Origin: CAZFBA01 sp964517135
Lineage (GTDB): Bacteria; Cyanobacteriota; Vampirovibrionia; JBFMGH01
Assembly: GCA_964517135.1 (NCBI GenBank)
Contig: CAZFBA010000024.1
Location: forward strand, 1-58,700
Reading direction: 5' to 3'
DNA length: 58,700 nt
Shown here: positions 34,627 to 43,757 of the stretch, in pieces
How the letters are laid out: each line of letters opens with the position of its first letter
How positions within the stretch are numbered: position 1 is the first letter of the stretch
Program-made: the position numbers and the translations under genes
Notes under the pieces: model-generated
Database searches by the model: none
What the model was told of the DNA's origin: nothing
What the model saw: only the letters and a program-made list of their open reading frames with translations

Positions 34627-35094
34627 CTATCCAAGCAAACGGCTGATAGAGTCAAGGTCTTTGCCTGCTTCTTCGGCTTTTTTCTTGTAATTCTTGATCT
34701 CTGCCTGATCTTCTGATGTCAGAGATACCGTATAATATTCTTCGCAGGCCTTTGCAAGCCTTGCAAACATAAGCTTTTTAAGACTTTCAGAATCAGTGAG
34801 TTCAGAAACATCAGCGTTGTTTGCTTCTATGAAATTATCGACAAATTTTTCTAAATCCATTCTGTGTTTTCTGAGTGCAAGATTGTCTTCAATTTTTTCA
34901 CTTTCAGCAAGCTTCTGGCCTTTAACAGTGTATGCAGAAAGTCTTGTTGCAACCCTGCGAATCATTTTTTGTTGTTCAACAAATGCCTGAATAACCTGTA
35001 TTGATTCAGGATGACTGGCCGCCATATTATCTGGCAATGAAACAACTTTACTGAAAACACTTTGCTTTTCTCTTGTTATTGTTGAAGATACCAT
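34627..35094 (-). CDS. Small all-helical protein of unknown function
   Basis: This 155-residue charged protein appears entirely alpha-helical (long amphipathic stretches rich in E, K, A and L; no Cys, no Trp). There is no signal peptide. It begins MVSSTITREKQSVFSK and ends with a helix, AEIKNYKKKAEEAGKDLDSI. No family is recognised. The AAGGTGGT upstream of the ATG is a strong ribosome-binding site, and a strong terminator follows, so it is probably an independently expressed, abundant protein. Confidence 0.75.
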   Translation of the reverse strand: MVSSTITREKQSVFSKVVSLPDNMAASHPESIQVIQAFVEQQKMIRRVATRLSAYTVKGQKLAESEKIEDNLALRKHRMDLEKFVDNFIEANNADVSELTDSESLKKLMFARLAKACEEYYTVSLTSEDQAEIKNYKKKAEEAGKDLDSISRLLG

Positions 35095-35831
35095 AGTTTA
35101 TACCACCTTTTCTTTTATACCACCTTAGTAAATCATTTTTGCTTACTTATATAAGAGCCCTGAAAATAAAAATTGTCTAATTCAGGAACGAAATTGACAA
35201 TTTTTAACATTCTATACGTATAATTACGGAGAAAATCAATACAAAAATATTAAAAACTCTGAACAACAATTTTTTTATCAGATGTAAAATAGATTTTTAT
35301 TCTTATTAGTAATGATAACGATTACTAATAATATCTTCTTTGTCTGCTGGAAAGTAGTATTTAGAAATAATTTTTTTGATAAATTTTTTAAACACAGGAA
35401 TAATTATTCTATATTGCTTATATACTTCCCTTCAGGGTATTAGAGCCTTTATTGAGTGATCAAAGTAAACATATAAAGTAGAAATTCTAATTATAGTATA
35501 CTGTTACCCTGACCGGTGTTACATTTTATTACATTTTTTTCTTTAATCTTTGATGGAAAGGCTTTTTTCTCTATGCTAAAATTCTGGTGCTTACATGATT
35601 ATTTAAGAAATACAATAATATGGTATTTAAGACTAACTCACTAAAACGATGTAACGATTTGTTACCATACCTTTTATTTTTAGCAACTATTATCATTCAG
35701 CTACATTTAATAAGTGTGTTTCAAAATATATGGGGGAAAAACACAGCCAATCAAATAAGAAAAACAAGAAAAAAGGAATAACTTGTTTATTACTTAATTT
35801 CAAATGATGGTTTATCATTGTGGGGTAAAAA
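35095..35831. other. 737-base divergent intergenic region
   Basis: This is the longest non-coding gap in the window, between divergent genes. It holds the Fur-like palindrome at 35305-35329. A possible promoter, TTGATG-N16-TATGCT (35550-35577), faces the membrane operon, and a short inverted repeat GTAAC-GATTT-GTTAC lies near 35652. No small gene with a credible start was found. Confidence 0.45.
35305..35329. promoter_or_regulatory. Fur/Zur-like operator palindrome
   Basis: ATTAGTAAT (35305-35313) and ATTACTAAT (35321-35329) are perfect 9-base inverted arms around GATAACG. The centre AATGATAACGATTA resembles the classical Fur box core AATGATAATCATTA (12 of 14). It could regulate either divergent neighbour. 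The regulator is not in the window, so the assignment is inference. Confidence 0.5.
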
Positions 35832-36650
35832 ATGAAGATTCAGCAAAAAAATCCGCTCATAATAAGGAAAAATCCTTCGAGAGAGAATGTAAGCTTTCAA
35901 GGCTTACAGAGGGGAAACATATTACAAAAAGATGCATTAACAAAATCTGCTCCGGCCAGTAAAAATGTAAGCTTCGGGGCGACAAGTAAACACGTCCTGG
36001 ATGCTATTAAACAGGTAAAAAACGCTAATGCATTTGAGAGAGCAGGTATGAAGCTGGCCAAGCTAATACCTGATACTTTTTATTCAACCGGGTTTTTCAA
36101 GGGTGTCACACACTTAGCCGATAAGTATCCCGGGTTATTTGAGGCCCTGGTTGCTCTGGGTGTTACAACAACAATAAGACCGGCAACAATTCTTGCTATG
36201 CCTGGTGCAAAAAAAGAAGATAAGCAATATGCAGCTGTTAAGTCTATGGCATCCGGTATGTGTGGTTTTGTTGAAGCAACCATACTCTTTAAACCGATCG
36301 GTGATATTATTGAAAAACTGGGCAAGGGTCATTACAAGAATATAGGTATTGAATTACCTAAAGCCATGCAATGGACCAAAGACGCACAGGGTGTTCTTAA
36401 GCCAACACAGGCTTATAAAGGCTTCTCATTCCTTGTGAACTATGGTATGAAGTTTGTCTTTGCTGTTCCACTGGCAATATTGACCTTTAAACTGATTCCT
36501 GTATTTATGGATAAACTCTTCCCCAACAGGAAGAAGAAACCTATGGATCACTACAATCCTCCTATAGCTGCTGCCAAACTGTCTGACCAGCAAAGGATGG
36601 TCTATGAACAGTTCATTCAAGGCATCAAGCAAGAAGAGAAGGGGGTGTAG
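35832..36650 (+). CDS. Lineage-specific membrane protein with VSFxG motifs
   Basis: The 272-residue product has two copies of a short motif in its polar N-terminus, NVSFQG (~19-24) and NVSFGA (~44-49), followed by a domain with three or four moderately hydrophobic segments (~95-115, 135-160, 195-225). The motif is one I associate with proteins of Melainabacteria. No enzyme signature is visible. GGGG lies about 8 bases before the ATG. It is followed after 3 bases by another membrane protein gene and then a terminator, so the pair is an operon. The function is unknown; a membrane complex of the two products is a reasonable guess. Confidence 0.75.
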   Translation: MKIQQKNPLIIRKNPSRENVSFQGLQRGNILQKDALTKSAPASKNVSFGATSKHVLDAIKQVKNANAFERAGMKLAKLIPDTFYSTGFFKGVTHLADKYPGLFEALVALGVTTTIRPATILAMPGAKKEDKQYAAVKSMASGMCGFVEATILFKPIGDIIEKLGKGHYKNIGIELPKAMQWTKDAQGVLKPTQAYKGFSFLVNYGMKFVFAVPLAILTFKLIPVFMDKLFPNRKKKPMDHYNPPIAAAKLSDQQRMVYEQFIQGIKQEEKGV

Positions 36651-36653
36651 CGG

Positions 36654-37340
36654 ATGATTAGACCAGTAGAAAACATCCTCGCTCGTGGTATTAATACATT
36701 AGCTCACTCCAAACCCATAAAAGGCATCGCAGATTGGAGTACCAAACCGTCAGGCGTACATGATATGTTTGACAGAGAAAAAACAAACCTGTATGGCAAA
36801 CTATATCCTAAAATGGTTCTGGCTCTTCCATTATGGATATCATCATTCTATATTCTCAGCAATCTAAAATCTGATAAAATACCTATGGAACGTAAAGTGC
36901 CACTGTTAATTAACGACGCTATCACCTGTACATTCTCTACATTAGCCAGTTTGACAGTTGCTAAAGTCTTTGATTCTATGAAAGAAATCATGGACAAGCA
37001 AATGAAAGCTGTTGTCCCTGGTAAATATGACAAAATGGCTGGTGGTCTGAAAGTTATGATGGGCATTACAGCATTTACAGTAGTATTCCGCTTCCTGGGC
37101 CCTGTTATTGCACCGCCATTAGCTGATAAAGTTAACAACTTCCTTATCAAAAAAGGCTGGATTCCTGATCCTGCAAAAGCAAAAGAAAAAGAAAAAGCAG
37201 ATAAAGTATCTATGCAGGGTTCTAAAGATGCCGCAGCTACACAACCTGAAGCCGGTAATATTAATACAAAATCCGATGCTGAGTTCTCAAGCTTCTTAAG
37301 CAAAGTAGGCTTTAATCCTTCAAAAACCTTTATAGCATAA
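36654..37340 (+). CDS. Membrane protein, operon partner of the VSFxG protein
   Basis: The 228-residue product has hydrophobic segments at about 48-65, 83-103 and 130-155, and a polar Lys/Ala-rich C-terminal tail (~175-228). It does not carry the VSFxG motif itself. Some segments (YPKMVLALPLWISSFYIL; MMGITAFTVVFRFLGPVI) echo the helices of the upstream protein, so distant paralogy is possible but unproven. It begins 3 bases after the upstream stop, with GGGGG just before it, and a classic terminator follows the stop by 30 bases. Confidence 0.72.
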   Translation: MIRPVENILARGINTLAHSKPIKGIADWSTKPSGVHDMFDREKTNLYGKLYPKMVLALPLWISSFYILSNLKSDKIPMERKVPLLINDAITCTFSTLASLTVAKVFDSMKEIMDKQMKAVVPGKYDKMAGGLKVMMGITAFTVVFRFLGPVIAPPLADKVNNFLIKKGWIPDPAKAKEKEKADKVSMQGSKDAAATQPEAGNINTKSDAEFSSFLSKVGFNPSKTFIA

Positions 37341-37370
37341 TCAATTATCTTAAATGATTATAAATCTACA

Positions 37371-37396
37371 GGGCCACAGAAATGTGGCTCTTTTTT
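37371..37396 (+). terminator. Rho-independent terminator of the membrane operon
   Basis: GGGCCACA (37371-37378) pairs with TGTGGCTC (37383-37390, one G-T) around GAAA, followed by six T residues. Confidence 0.85.
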
Positions 37397-37508
37397 ATGG
37401 AAATACCCCACAAACAGAAAGAATTTGCCTCCTGAAACACCAAATAGTATTTCCCTGAATAAATTACAACCCTGCCTTTACTTATGAAATTGAGCAGTTA
37501 TTATTGAA

Positions 37509-37536
37509 TTGTACAAGTTGCCTATTCGTGTATAAT
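37509..37536 (+). promoter_or_regulatory. Promoter that predicts a leaderless mRNA
   Basis: TTGTAC (37509-37514), a 16-base spacer and a perfect TATAAT (37531-37536) end 6 bases before the ATG at 37543. Transcription would start at or next to that A. No ribosome-binding site precedes the ATG. Confidence 0.6.
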
Positions 37537-37542
37537 GTCATT

Positions 37543-39261
37543 ATGTCATCCTTACCTCCTAAACCTAAAAAACCACAGTTCATACCAATACCCCTAGTGC
37601 TGGTTGGTTTATTTATTTTTATCATAATACTATGGGGACAACTTACTTCAGTACCAGGTCAAAGGCTGACTATTCTCCACACAAACGACCTGCAAGGGCA
37701 AGTTTTGCCCTTTGAAGAGATAGCAGGCAGCAAAATAGTTGAAATAGGAGGGTTCGCACGGCTTGCAACAGCCGTACAGCAAATAAGAGAATCTGATGAA
37801 AATGTCTTGCTGCTCGATGCTGGTGATACTATACAGGGTACACTCTTTACGAGAGTTTTTAGCGGAAAAGAAATAGGAAAACTAATGAGCAAACCCACTG
37901 CATCTGACGATGATTCGGGTGTGATAATCTCTGACGAAGGTATCAAAATAAATATTGGCTATGATGCTGTAACCATAGGTGAACATGATTTTGATAAAGG
38001 CCCTGAAGGTTTAAGAGAATATATCATGGCTTCAACTTTTCCGTTTCTTGTTGCTAATATAGACATTAGCAGGTCTGATGATCTTAAGGATAACAACGGA
38101 ACCCCCCTTATAGCACCATATGTTATTATGGATATTGGTAAGCCTGATGATGACAGAAAGTTAAAGGTTGGCATCTTTGGATTAACAACAGAAGACGCTA
38201 ATATATTCGCCAAAACTGGCCCTGATGTGGTTATAACAGACCCTAAAGAGGCAGCAAGAAAAGCACTGGATGAACTGAAACCTAAAACAGATATCATTAT
38301 TGCACTCAGCCACCTGGGCCTAAAAGAAGATCGAAAGCTGGCTTCAGAAGTCAGTGGCATTGATGTTATTGTTGGTGGCGGATCTAAAACCAAGCTTACT
38401 GTTCCTGTTATTATTAATACGCCTGAAGGCGGCAAAACTATTATTGTTCAGGCTAAAAATCAGGGGCGCTACCTTGGCAAGCTTATTGTAGCTGTCAAAG
38501 ATAAAAAGACAAGGCTAGTTAAATATGACCTTATACCTCTTGATGAGTCAATAACCCCTGATATCAAATATGTTATGCAAATCAACAAGCTCAAAGATGC
38601 CCTTCTCAGAAAGGCAAAGCAACCTATAGGAGAAACAAAAGTTCCGCTTGACGTTATAAAAAGTCATATACGTACCGGTGAAACTAATGTTGGTATACTT
38701 TTTGCCGAGGCTATTAAAGAAGAATTCCCTGAAGCAAATATTGTGTTTCAAAACTCCGGTGGCATACGTGGAGACCAGATTCTACAACCAGGTGAGCTTA
38801 CTCTCAGAGAAGTATATGAGCTTCACCCATTTGAAAACAAGATCATTCTTGTAACACTTACAGGAAGACAGATTAAAGAGGTGCTTGAACGTGGTGTAAG
38901 CAATCTCCCTATTTCTAAAGGTACTTTTCTTCAGGTTGCTGGCCTATCTTATGTTGTAGACCTTACCGGTATGCCACAACAACTCAATGAAGACAACGAT
39001 GCTATTCAATCAATAGGCGACAGAATAATAGATATCAAAGTTAATGGTAAGCCTATCGATTATAACAAAGAATATAGAGTGGCTATTAATGACTTTATGT
39101 TCTATGGTGGTGATGGTTTTATTACCTTTAAAAACGCAAAAGATGTAAAACATACTAATAAGTCTCTTACAGAAATTATTATTGACTATATTCAAAGACA
39201 TTCACCAATTGAAATTAAAACAGATAGCAGAATAGAGGTTAAAGGCGGTTTATTAAAATAA
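37543..39261 (+). CDS. 5'-nucleotidase (UshA-like) paralogue with degenerate metal site
   Basis: This 572-residue protein has an N-terminal membrane anchor (residues ~15-38), a calcineurin-like domain and a C-terminal 5'-nucleotidase domain (NSGGIRGDQIL, HPFENKIILVTLTG, NDFMFYGGDGFITF). Compared with UshA, HTNDxHG is HTNDLQG (His to Gln), GNHEFD is GEHDFD (Asn to Glu), and GGHSHT is GGGSKT (His to Gly and the next ligand to Lys). DAGD and SHLG remain. Four of about seven metal ligands are therefore replaced, and hydrolase activity is doubtful. The neighbour 1 base downstream is an intact paralogue. ATG 37543 is chosen over TTG 37504 because the -10 box lies between them. A binding or regulatory role is inferred. 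Confidence 0.85.
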   Translation: MSSLPPKPKKPQFIPIPLVLVGLFIFIIILWGQLTSVPGQRLTILHTNDLQGQVLPFEEIAGSKIVEIGGFARLATAVQQIRESDENVLLLDAGDTIQGTLFTRVFSGKEIGKLMSKPTASDDDSGVIISDEGIKINIGYDAVTIGEHDFDKGPEGLREYIMASTFPFLVANIDISRSDDLKDNNGTPLIAPYVIMDIGKPDDDRKLKVGIFGLTTEDANIFAKTGPDVVITDPKEAARKALDELKPKTDIIIALSHLGLKEDRKLASEVSGIDVIVGGGSKTKLTVPVIINTPEGGKTIIVQAKNQGRYLGKLIVAVKDKKTRLVKYDLIPLDESITPDIKYVMQINKLKDALLRKAKQPIGETKVPLDVIKSHIRTGETNVGILFAEAIKEEFPEANIVFQNSGGIRGDQILQPGELTLREVYELHPFENKIILVTLTGRQIKEVLERGVSNLPISKGTFLQVAGLSYVVDLTGMPQQLNEDNDAIQSIGDRIIDIKVNGKPIDYNKEYRVAINDFMFYGGDGFITFKNAKDVKHTNKSLTEIIIDYIQRHSPIEIKTDSRIEVKGGLLK

Positions 39262-39262
39262 A

Positions 39263-40879
39263 ATGATAAAGATACTCAAAGGATTTCTGGTCTTATTCTT
39301 AACGTTTTTCATTGCAAATTCCAGTATTGCCGGTCAGTGCGATATTCAAATTCTACATACAAACGATGTTCACGGAAGGCTGTTGCCGTTTGAGCTTGGT
39401 ATATCAGATTATAACAAAGACGTCGGAGGTATTGCACGAAGAGTAACACTAATTAAAACACTGCAAAAACAGAACAATAACTCCTGTTTTCTTATTCTTG
39501 ATGCCGGTGATTTTGCACAGGGCACTATATTTTTTAACCTTTATAACGGTATTCCAGATGTGGAATTTATGAATAAACTTCATTATGACGCCCTTACAAT
39601 AGGCAATCACGAGTTTGACAAAGGGTCAGAAGTCTTGGCTGCAATGATAGACGAGGCAAAGTTTCCTTTTCTTGCAGCAAACCTCTCTTTTAATGAGAAA
39701 TCTCCTCTGTATAAAAAAACCCTGCCCTATACTATTATTGACTGTAAAGGATGTACAGTAGGTATAATTGGCCTTGTAACAGATGAAGTAAGAATTATTT
39801 CTAATATTGGTGAACATACAAAAGTTTTAGACCCTGCCAGATCAGCTCAAAAGTATATCAATGAAATAAAAAACAAAACTGATCTTATTATAATCCTTTC
39901 ACATCTTGGCTACGAAGAAGATAAAAAGCTATCAGGCAAGATTTCAGGTGCTAATATCATTATTGGTGGCCATTCACACACTACTACCTACAAACCTACT
40001 ATTGTAAAAGACTTAAACAACAATGATGTAATTATTGTTCAGGCAGGTGAATTCGGTAAAAATCTAGGTAGCCTTAAAGTATCAGTAGATAATGACAGAG
40101 TATCACTGATAGACTTCAATCTTATACCTGTTGATTCTACAATAAAACCTGACACGGAAGTAAATAAAACACTTGATAGACTAAAACTAGAATATGAAAA
40201 GATTGCCACTAAAATAGTCGGTGAAACAAAAACATTTATAAATCTTATCAGAGATGAAGTAAGAACAAAAGAAACATCAGGAGGCAATTTCTTTGTCGAT
40301 GCTATTAAATATAAGTTCCCTGAAGTAGATGTTGTCCTGCAAAATGGCGGAGCAATAAGAAGTGACAGGATATTACCGCCAGGGAAAATCTCTCTGGCAG
40401 AAATAATAGAAATTCACCCGTTTGAAAATGAAGTTATTCTGTTTGACCTTAAAGGCAAAGACCTTAAAGCATGCCTTGAAAGATCTGTTTCTGCTTTACC
40501 ATATAGCCAGGGAGGGTTCTTACAGGTATCAGGCCTGGTCTTTACTGCTGATGTATCTAATCCACCGCAGGTATTATCTGAAAATTACTTGCAAATTAAG
40601 AAAAATGGCAACCGTGTTGTTAATGTTTTTGTTAATGGCAGCCCTCTTGACCCGGAAAAGACTTATAGAATAGCATCCAACAGCTATCTGCTGAATGGCG
40701 GTGATGGCTTCTGGCCTATGAAAAAAGGGGCAACAAATATTTATAATACTGGAATGTCTATAACACAAGTAGTTGTAGACTATCTGGAAAAGAACTCACC
40801 TGTAAACCCGGAAGTTGAAGACAGAATAAAAGTGATTAACATTCCAGGATACGTAAAAAAGAAACTTCAGAGGCAATAA
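39263..40879 (+). CDS. Periplasmic 5'-nucleotidase / UDP-sugar hydrolase family
   Basis: This 538-residue secreted enzyme has a signal peptide (MIKILKGFLVLFLTFFIANS..., cleavage near IAG-Q). All metal and catalytic motifs are intact: HTNDVHG, LDAGDFAQG, GNHEFDKG, ILSHLG and IIGGHSHT. The C-terminal substrate domain has NGGAIRSDRILP, IHPFENEVILFDLKG and NSYLLNGGDGFW. It should hydrolyse extracellular nucleotides to nucleosides and phosphate. It starts 1 base after the degenerate paralogue and is followed 2 bases later by aroF, so the three genes are co-transcribed. The two paralogues probably arose by tandem duplication. Confidence 0.92.
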   Translation: MIKILKGFLVLFLTFFIANSSIAGQCDIQILHTNDVHGRLLPFELGISDYNKDVGGIARRVTLIKTLQKQNNNSCFLILDAGDFAQGTIFFNLYNGIPDVEFMNKLHYDALTIGNHEFDKGSEVLAAMIDEAKFPFLAANLSFNEKSPLYKKTLPYTIIDCKGCTVGIIGLVTDEVRIISNIGEHTKVLDPARSAQKYINEIKNKTDLIIILSHLGYEEDKKLSGKISGANIIIGGHSHTTTYKPTIVKDLNNNDVIIVQAGEFGKNLGSLKVSVDNDRVSLIDFNLIPVDSTIKPDTEVNKTLDRLKLEYEKIATKIVGETKTFINLIRDEVRTKETSGGNFFVDAIKYKFPEVDVVLQNGGAIRSDRILPPGKISLAEIIEIHPFENEVILFDLKGKDLKACLERSVSALPYSQGGFLQVSGLVFTADVSNPPQVLSENYLQIKKNGNRVVNVFVNGSPLDPEKTYRIASNSYLLNGGDGFWPMKKGATNIYNTGMSITQVVVDYLEKNSPVNPEVEDRIKVINIPGYVKKKLQRQ

Positions 40880-40881
40880 CA

Positions 40882-41895
40882 ATGCTTATAATGATGAAAA
40901 ACAATGCAACAGATGAACAAATTAACTCTGTTATCAATAAAATTAAAAAAATGGGGTTTACACCCTGCCCTATACCAGGAGCACAACGTACAGCTATCGG
41001 CGTAATTGGCAACGAAAGCAGAATAGATTCTTCCCAGATTGACCTAATGCCCGGCGTTAAAGAGATCTTTCATGTCAGCAAACCATTTAAACGTGCTAGT
41101 AAGGAGTTCCATCCTGAACATACTGTTATAAAGATCAACGGTGCTATTATTGGCAATAACCACTTTGTTATAATTGCCGGTCCGTGCAGCGTTGAGAACA
41201 AAGATCAAATTGTAAATACCGCCATAGCAATAAAAAAAGCAGGCGCAAAAATTTTAAGAGGTGGCGCCTTTAAACCACGAACAGGCCCCTATTCATTTCA
41301 GGGATTGGGTGAAGAGGGCCTCAAATATCTGGCTGTAGCACGGAAAGAAACCGGTCTGCCCATTGTAACTGAACTAATGCACCTTAAATATATTGACCTG
41401 ATACTGGAATATACAGATATAGTTCAGGTTGGTGCCAGAAACATGCAAAATTATGACCTTCTTCAGGAACTGGGAAAGGTTAAAAAGCCTGTATTACTTA
41501 AAAGAGGTATGTCAGCAACCATGGATGAATTTCTACTGGCTGCTGAATATATTTTAAATGAAGGTAATTCTCAGGTTATTCTTTGTGAAAGAGGTATTAG
41601 AACTTTTGAAAGATCCACCCGAAACACTCTAGATCTCTCTACAGTTGCCCTTATAAAAGAACTTTCCCACCTTCCCGTAATTGTTGATCCCTCTCATGGT
41701 ACAGGCAAAAGAAGTCTCATCGCACCTATGTCTTTTGCTTCCGTTGCCTGCGGTGCTGACGGGCTAATGATAGAGGTTCACGTTAAACCTGAAGAGGCAC
41801 TTTCAGATGCTTCACAAACAATTTCCCCTGAACAGCTGATAGAAATTATAGAAAAACTCAAAAAGTTTACTGCTCTTATGAACAGGATAATTTAA
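40882..41895 (+). CDS. aroF: 3-deoxy-7-phosphoheptulonate synthase (type I-beta)
   Basis: This 337-residue DAHP synthase performs the first step of the shikimate pathway. An N-terminal ferredoxin-like regulatory domain (1-70) precedes the TIM barrel with AGPCSVENKDQI, ILRGGAFKPRTGPYSFQG, VQVGARNMQNYDLL, LLKRGMSATMDEF, CERGIRTFE and VDPSHGTGKRSLI. The N-terminal domain places it with the Thermotoga/Bacillus I-beta type, which is feedback-inhibited by aromatic amino acids or prephenate. AGAGG precedes the ATG. The tight linkage to nucleotidases is unusual for this gene. The symbol aroF follows the usual bacterial naming of this type. Confidence 0.93.
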   Translation: MLIMMKNNATDEQINSVINKIKKMGFTPCPIPGAQRTAIGVIGNESRIDSSQIDLMPGVKEIFHVSKPFKRASKEFHPEHTVIKINGAIIGNNHFVIIAGPCSVENKDQIVNTAIAIKKAGAKILRGGAFKPRTGPYSFQGLGEEGLKYLAVARKETGLPIVTELMHLKYIDLILEYTDIVQVGARNMQNYDLLQELGKVKKPVLLKRGMSATMDEFLLAAEYILNEGNSQVILCERGIRTFERSTRNTLDLSTVALIKELSHLPVIVDPSHGTGKRSLIAPMSFASVACGADGLMIEVHVKPEEALSDASQTISPEQLIEIIEKLKKFTALMNRII

Positions 41896-41933
41896 ATGAG
41901 ATTTTTAAAGCCAGTTAATAAGTACTGGTTTTA

Positions 41934-43486
41934 TCATTTTGCCTTTTCTTTTAAAATAACAATAAACTTCTGGACTTTTTCTGTATCTGGTGAATTAGGC
42001 TCTAATTTGAGATATTTTTCCAGCGCAGATATTGCCTTTTCAAGGTTGCCAACTTCTGTATAGGCAAGACCCAGATTATACTGTGCATCTGAGAACTGAG
42101 GATTTAAATTTAGTGATGCCTGATATTGCTCAATAGCCTTATCGAATTCGCCTTTTTGTTTGTAAACATTACCCAGATTATAGTGTAAATCAGGTGAATC
42201 AGGTTTTAATGTTAGTGCTGCCTGGTATTGTTCAACAGATTCCTGAAGGCGTCCCTGTCTTTTATAGATACTACCAAGATTACTGAGTGATTCAATGCTT
42301 ATCGCTTTTGCATACTCTGCCTGAGCCTTCTGCATATCTCCCATTCTAAGGTATATATTTCCGAGATTATGGTGTGCATCTGTATGATTCGGGCTTATTT
42401 CAATAGCTTTAAGTAGCAATTCTTTAGCTTCATTCAGTTGATTGTCTTTAGACTTAATAACAGCCAGCATTACAATAGAATCAACGTGATATGGGTTGAT
42501 ACCAAGATATTCTTCAAGTTTTCTGGTTGCTTGTGGCATATTACCCTGTTTAAACAATGCGAGAGCCTGATTATATAACTCCAGCGATCCTGCTGAACTT
42601 ACTGATGCAGGCATAGTTGTAGATGTACTGCTTTCTAATGATTTTTTCAAAGATTCATTTTCTTCTTTAAGCTTGCTTATAGCTTTTTGTGCATCTTCAA
42701 GCTTCGTTTTCTGATATCCCTGACTATTATCAAGTTCTTGAAGAGTCTTTTGAAGCTGCTCCTGGGTTAATTTCAGGTCTTTTTCAAGTTTTAGTACCTG
42801 CGGGTCACTTTCTCTGGCTTTTATTTCAGTTTTCAGTTTTGCTATTTCGTCTTTCATCTCTTTCATTTGAACAGGGTCTGGGAGCTTATCATTAGCTTTT
42901 GTCAGTTCTGTTTGCAGGAAGATTACCTGGCTCTCAAGTTCTTTAATCTTAGCATCTTTATCAACAACCTCAGTTACTGAATCTTCAGAAGAAACTAGTT
43001 TTGATTCAAGCTGGCTTATTTTCTTTTGAGACTCTTCCAGTTTTGTTGTCTTTGCATTCAAATCATTTTCGAGACTGGCAATTTTGGTTTCCAGCTGTTT
43101 AAGGGCTTCATTATCAACTGCAACTTCAGGTTTCTTCTGTCTGGCCTGTTTAAGATCAGCCTGTAATGATTGTATCTGATTTTGAAGCTTATTTATCTCT
43201 TCTGAATCTGTTTTTTGAGTACTTAGCTGCTGATTAGCCATTGCTAATTGTTCTTTAAGCATATTTACTTCTTTTTGTAAGGATGAAACCTCTTTTGTCT
43301 CTTCTGTTAAAGACATTGTTTTTTGTTTACTGGCTTTCAGTTCTTCTCTTAATAAATTTAATTCTTTCTGGAGGTTAGAAACCTCTTCATTTGCAGATTT
43401 TACTGAGACGACTTTTGCTCTTTCAGATTCTAGTTGCTGTTCCAGATTTGCTACCTGCTTCTGTAATGCCGACAGGTCTTCTGAAG
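41934..43486 (-). CDS. C-terminal part of giant coiled-coil/TPR protein (continues across gap)
   Basis: The reading frame is open from the gap edge (43486) to the stop at 41934, about 517 codons. It starts inside the same 31-residue coiled-coil repeat (S-E-D-L-S-A-L-Q-K-Q-V-A-N-L-E) that ends the other fragment. An internal ATG at 43316 is therefore not the true start: it sits in the middle of continuous heptads with no ribosome-binding site. Coiled coil runs to about codon 285; then about six TPRs follow (AKELLLKAIEISPNHTDA, AIEQYQASLNLNPQ and others), one shortened by about 7 residues (AISIESLSNLGSIYK). The TPRs would be the protein-contact end of a long periplasmic rod. See the fragment at 43587-47847. 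Confidence 0.85.
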
Positions 43487-43757
43487 NNNNNNNNNNNNNN
43501 NNNNNNNNNNNNNNNNNNNNNNNNNNNNNNNNNNNNNNNNNNNNNNNNNNNNNNNNNNNNNNNNNNNNNNNNNNNNNNNNNNNNNNCTTCTGAAGAGGCT
43601 CTGGCTGAGGCGACTTTTGCTCTTTCTGATTCCAGTTGCTGCTCCAGATTTGCTACCTGCTTCTGTAATGCCGACAGGTCTTCTGAAGAGGCTCTGGCTG
43701 AGGCGACTTTTGCTCTTTCTGATTCCAGTTGCTGCTCCAGATTTGCTACCTGCTTCT
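43411..43757 (-). repeat. Coding tandem repeat, 93-bp unit, spanning the assembly gap
   Basis: The unit 43587-43679 is repeated almost exactly from 43680 and again, slightly diverged, on the other side of the gap up to 43486. Both sides of the gap end in the same 9 bases (CTTCTGAAG). The true copy number is unknown. Confidence 0.9.
43487..43586. other. Assembly gap (100 N)
   Basis: Exactly 100 N, the conventional placeholder for a gap of unknown size, inside the 93-bp repeat array. Frame arithmetic shows the real missing length must be a multiple of 3 to join the flanking frames; 100 is not, which makes the gene look split. Confidence 0.97.

Noticed and set aside
43316..43486. ATG 43316 as the start of an independent TPR protein
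   Set aside because: No ribosome-binding site, and the heptad-repeat frame continues upstream into the gap and matches the repeat on the other side.
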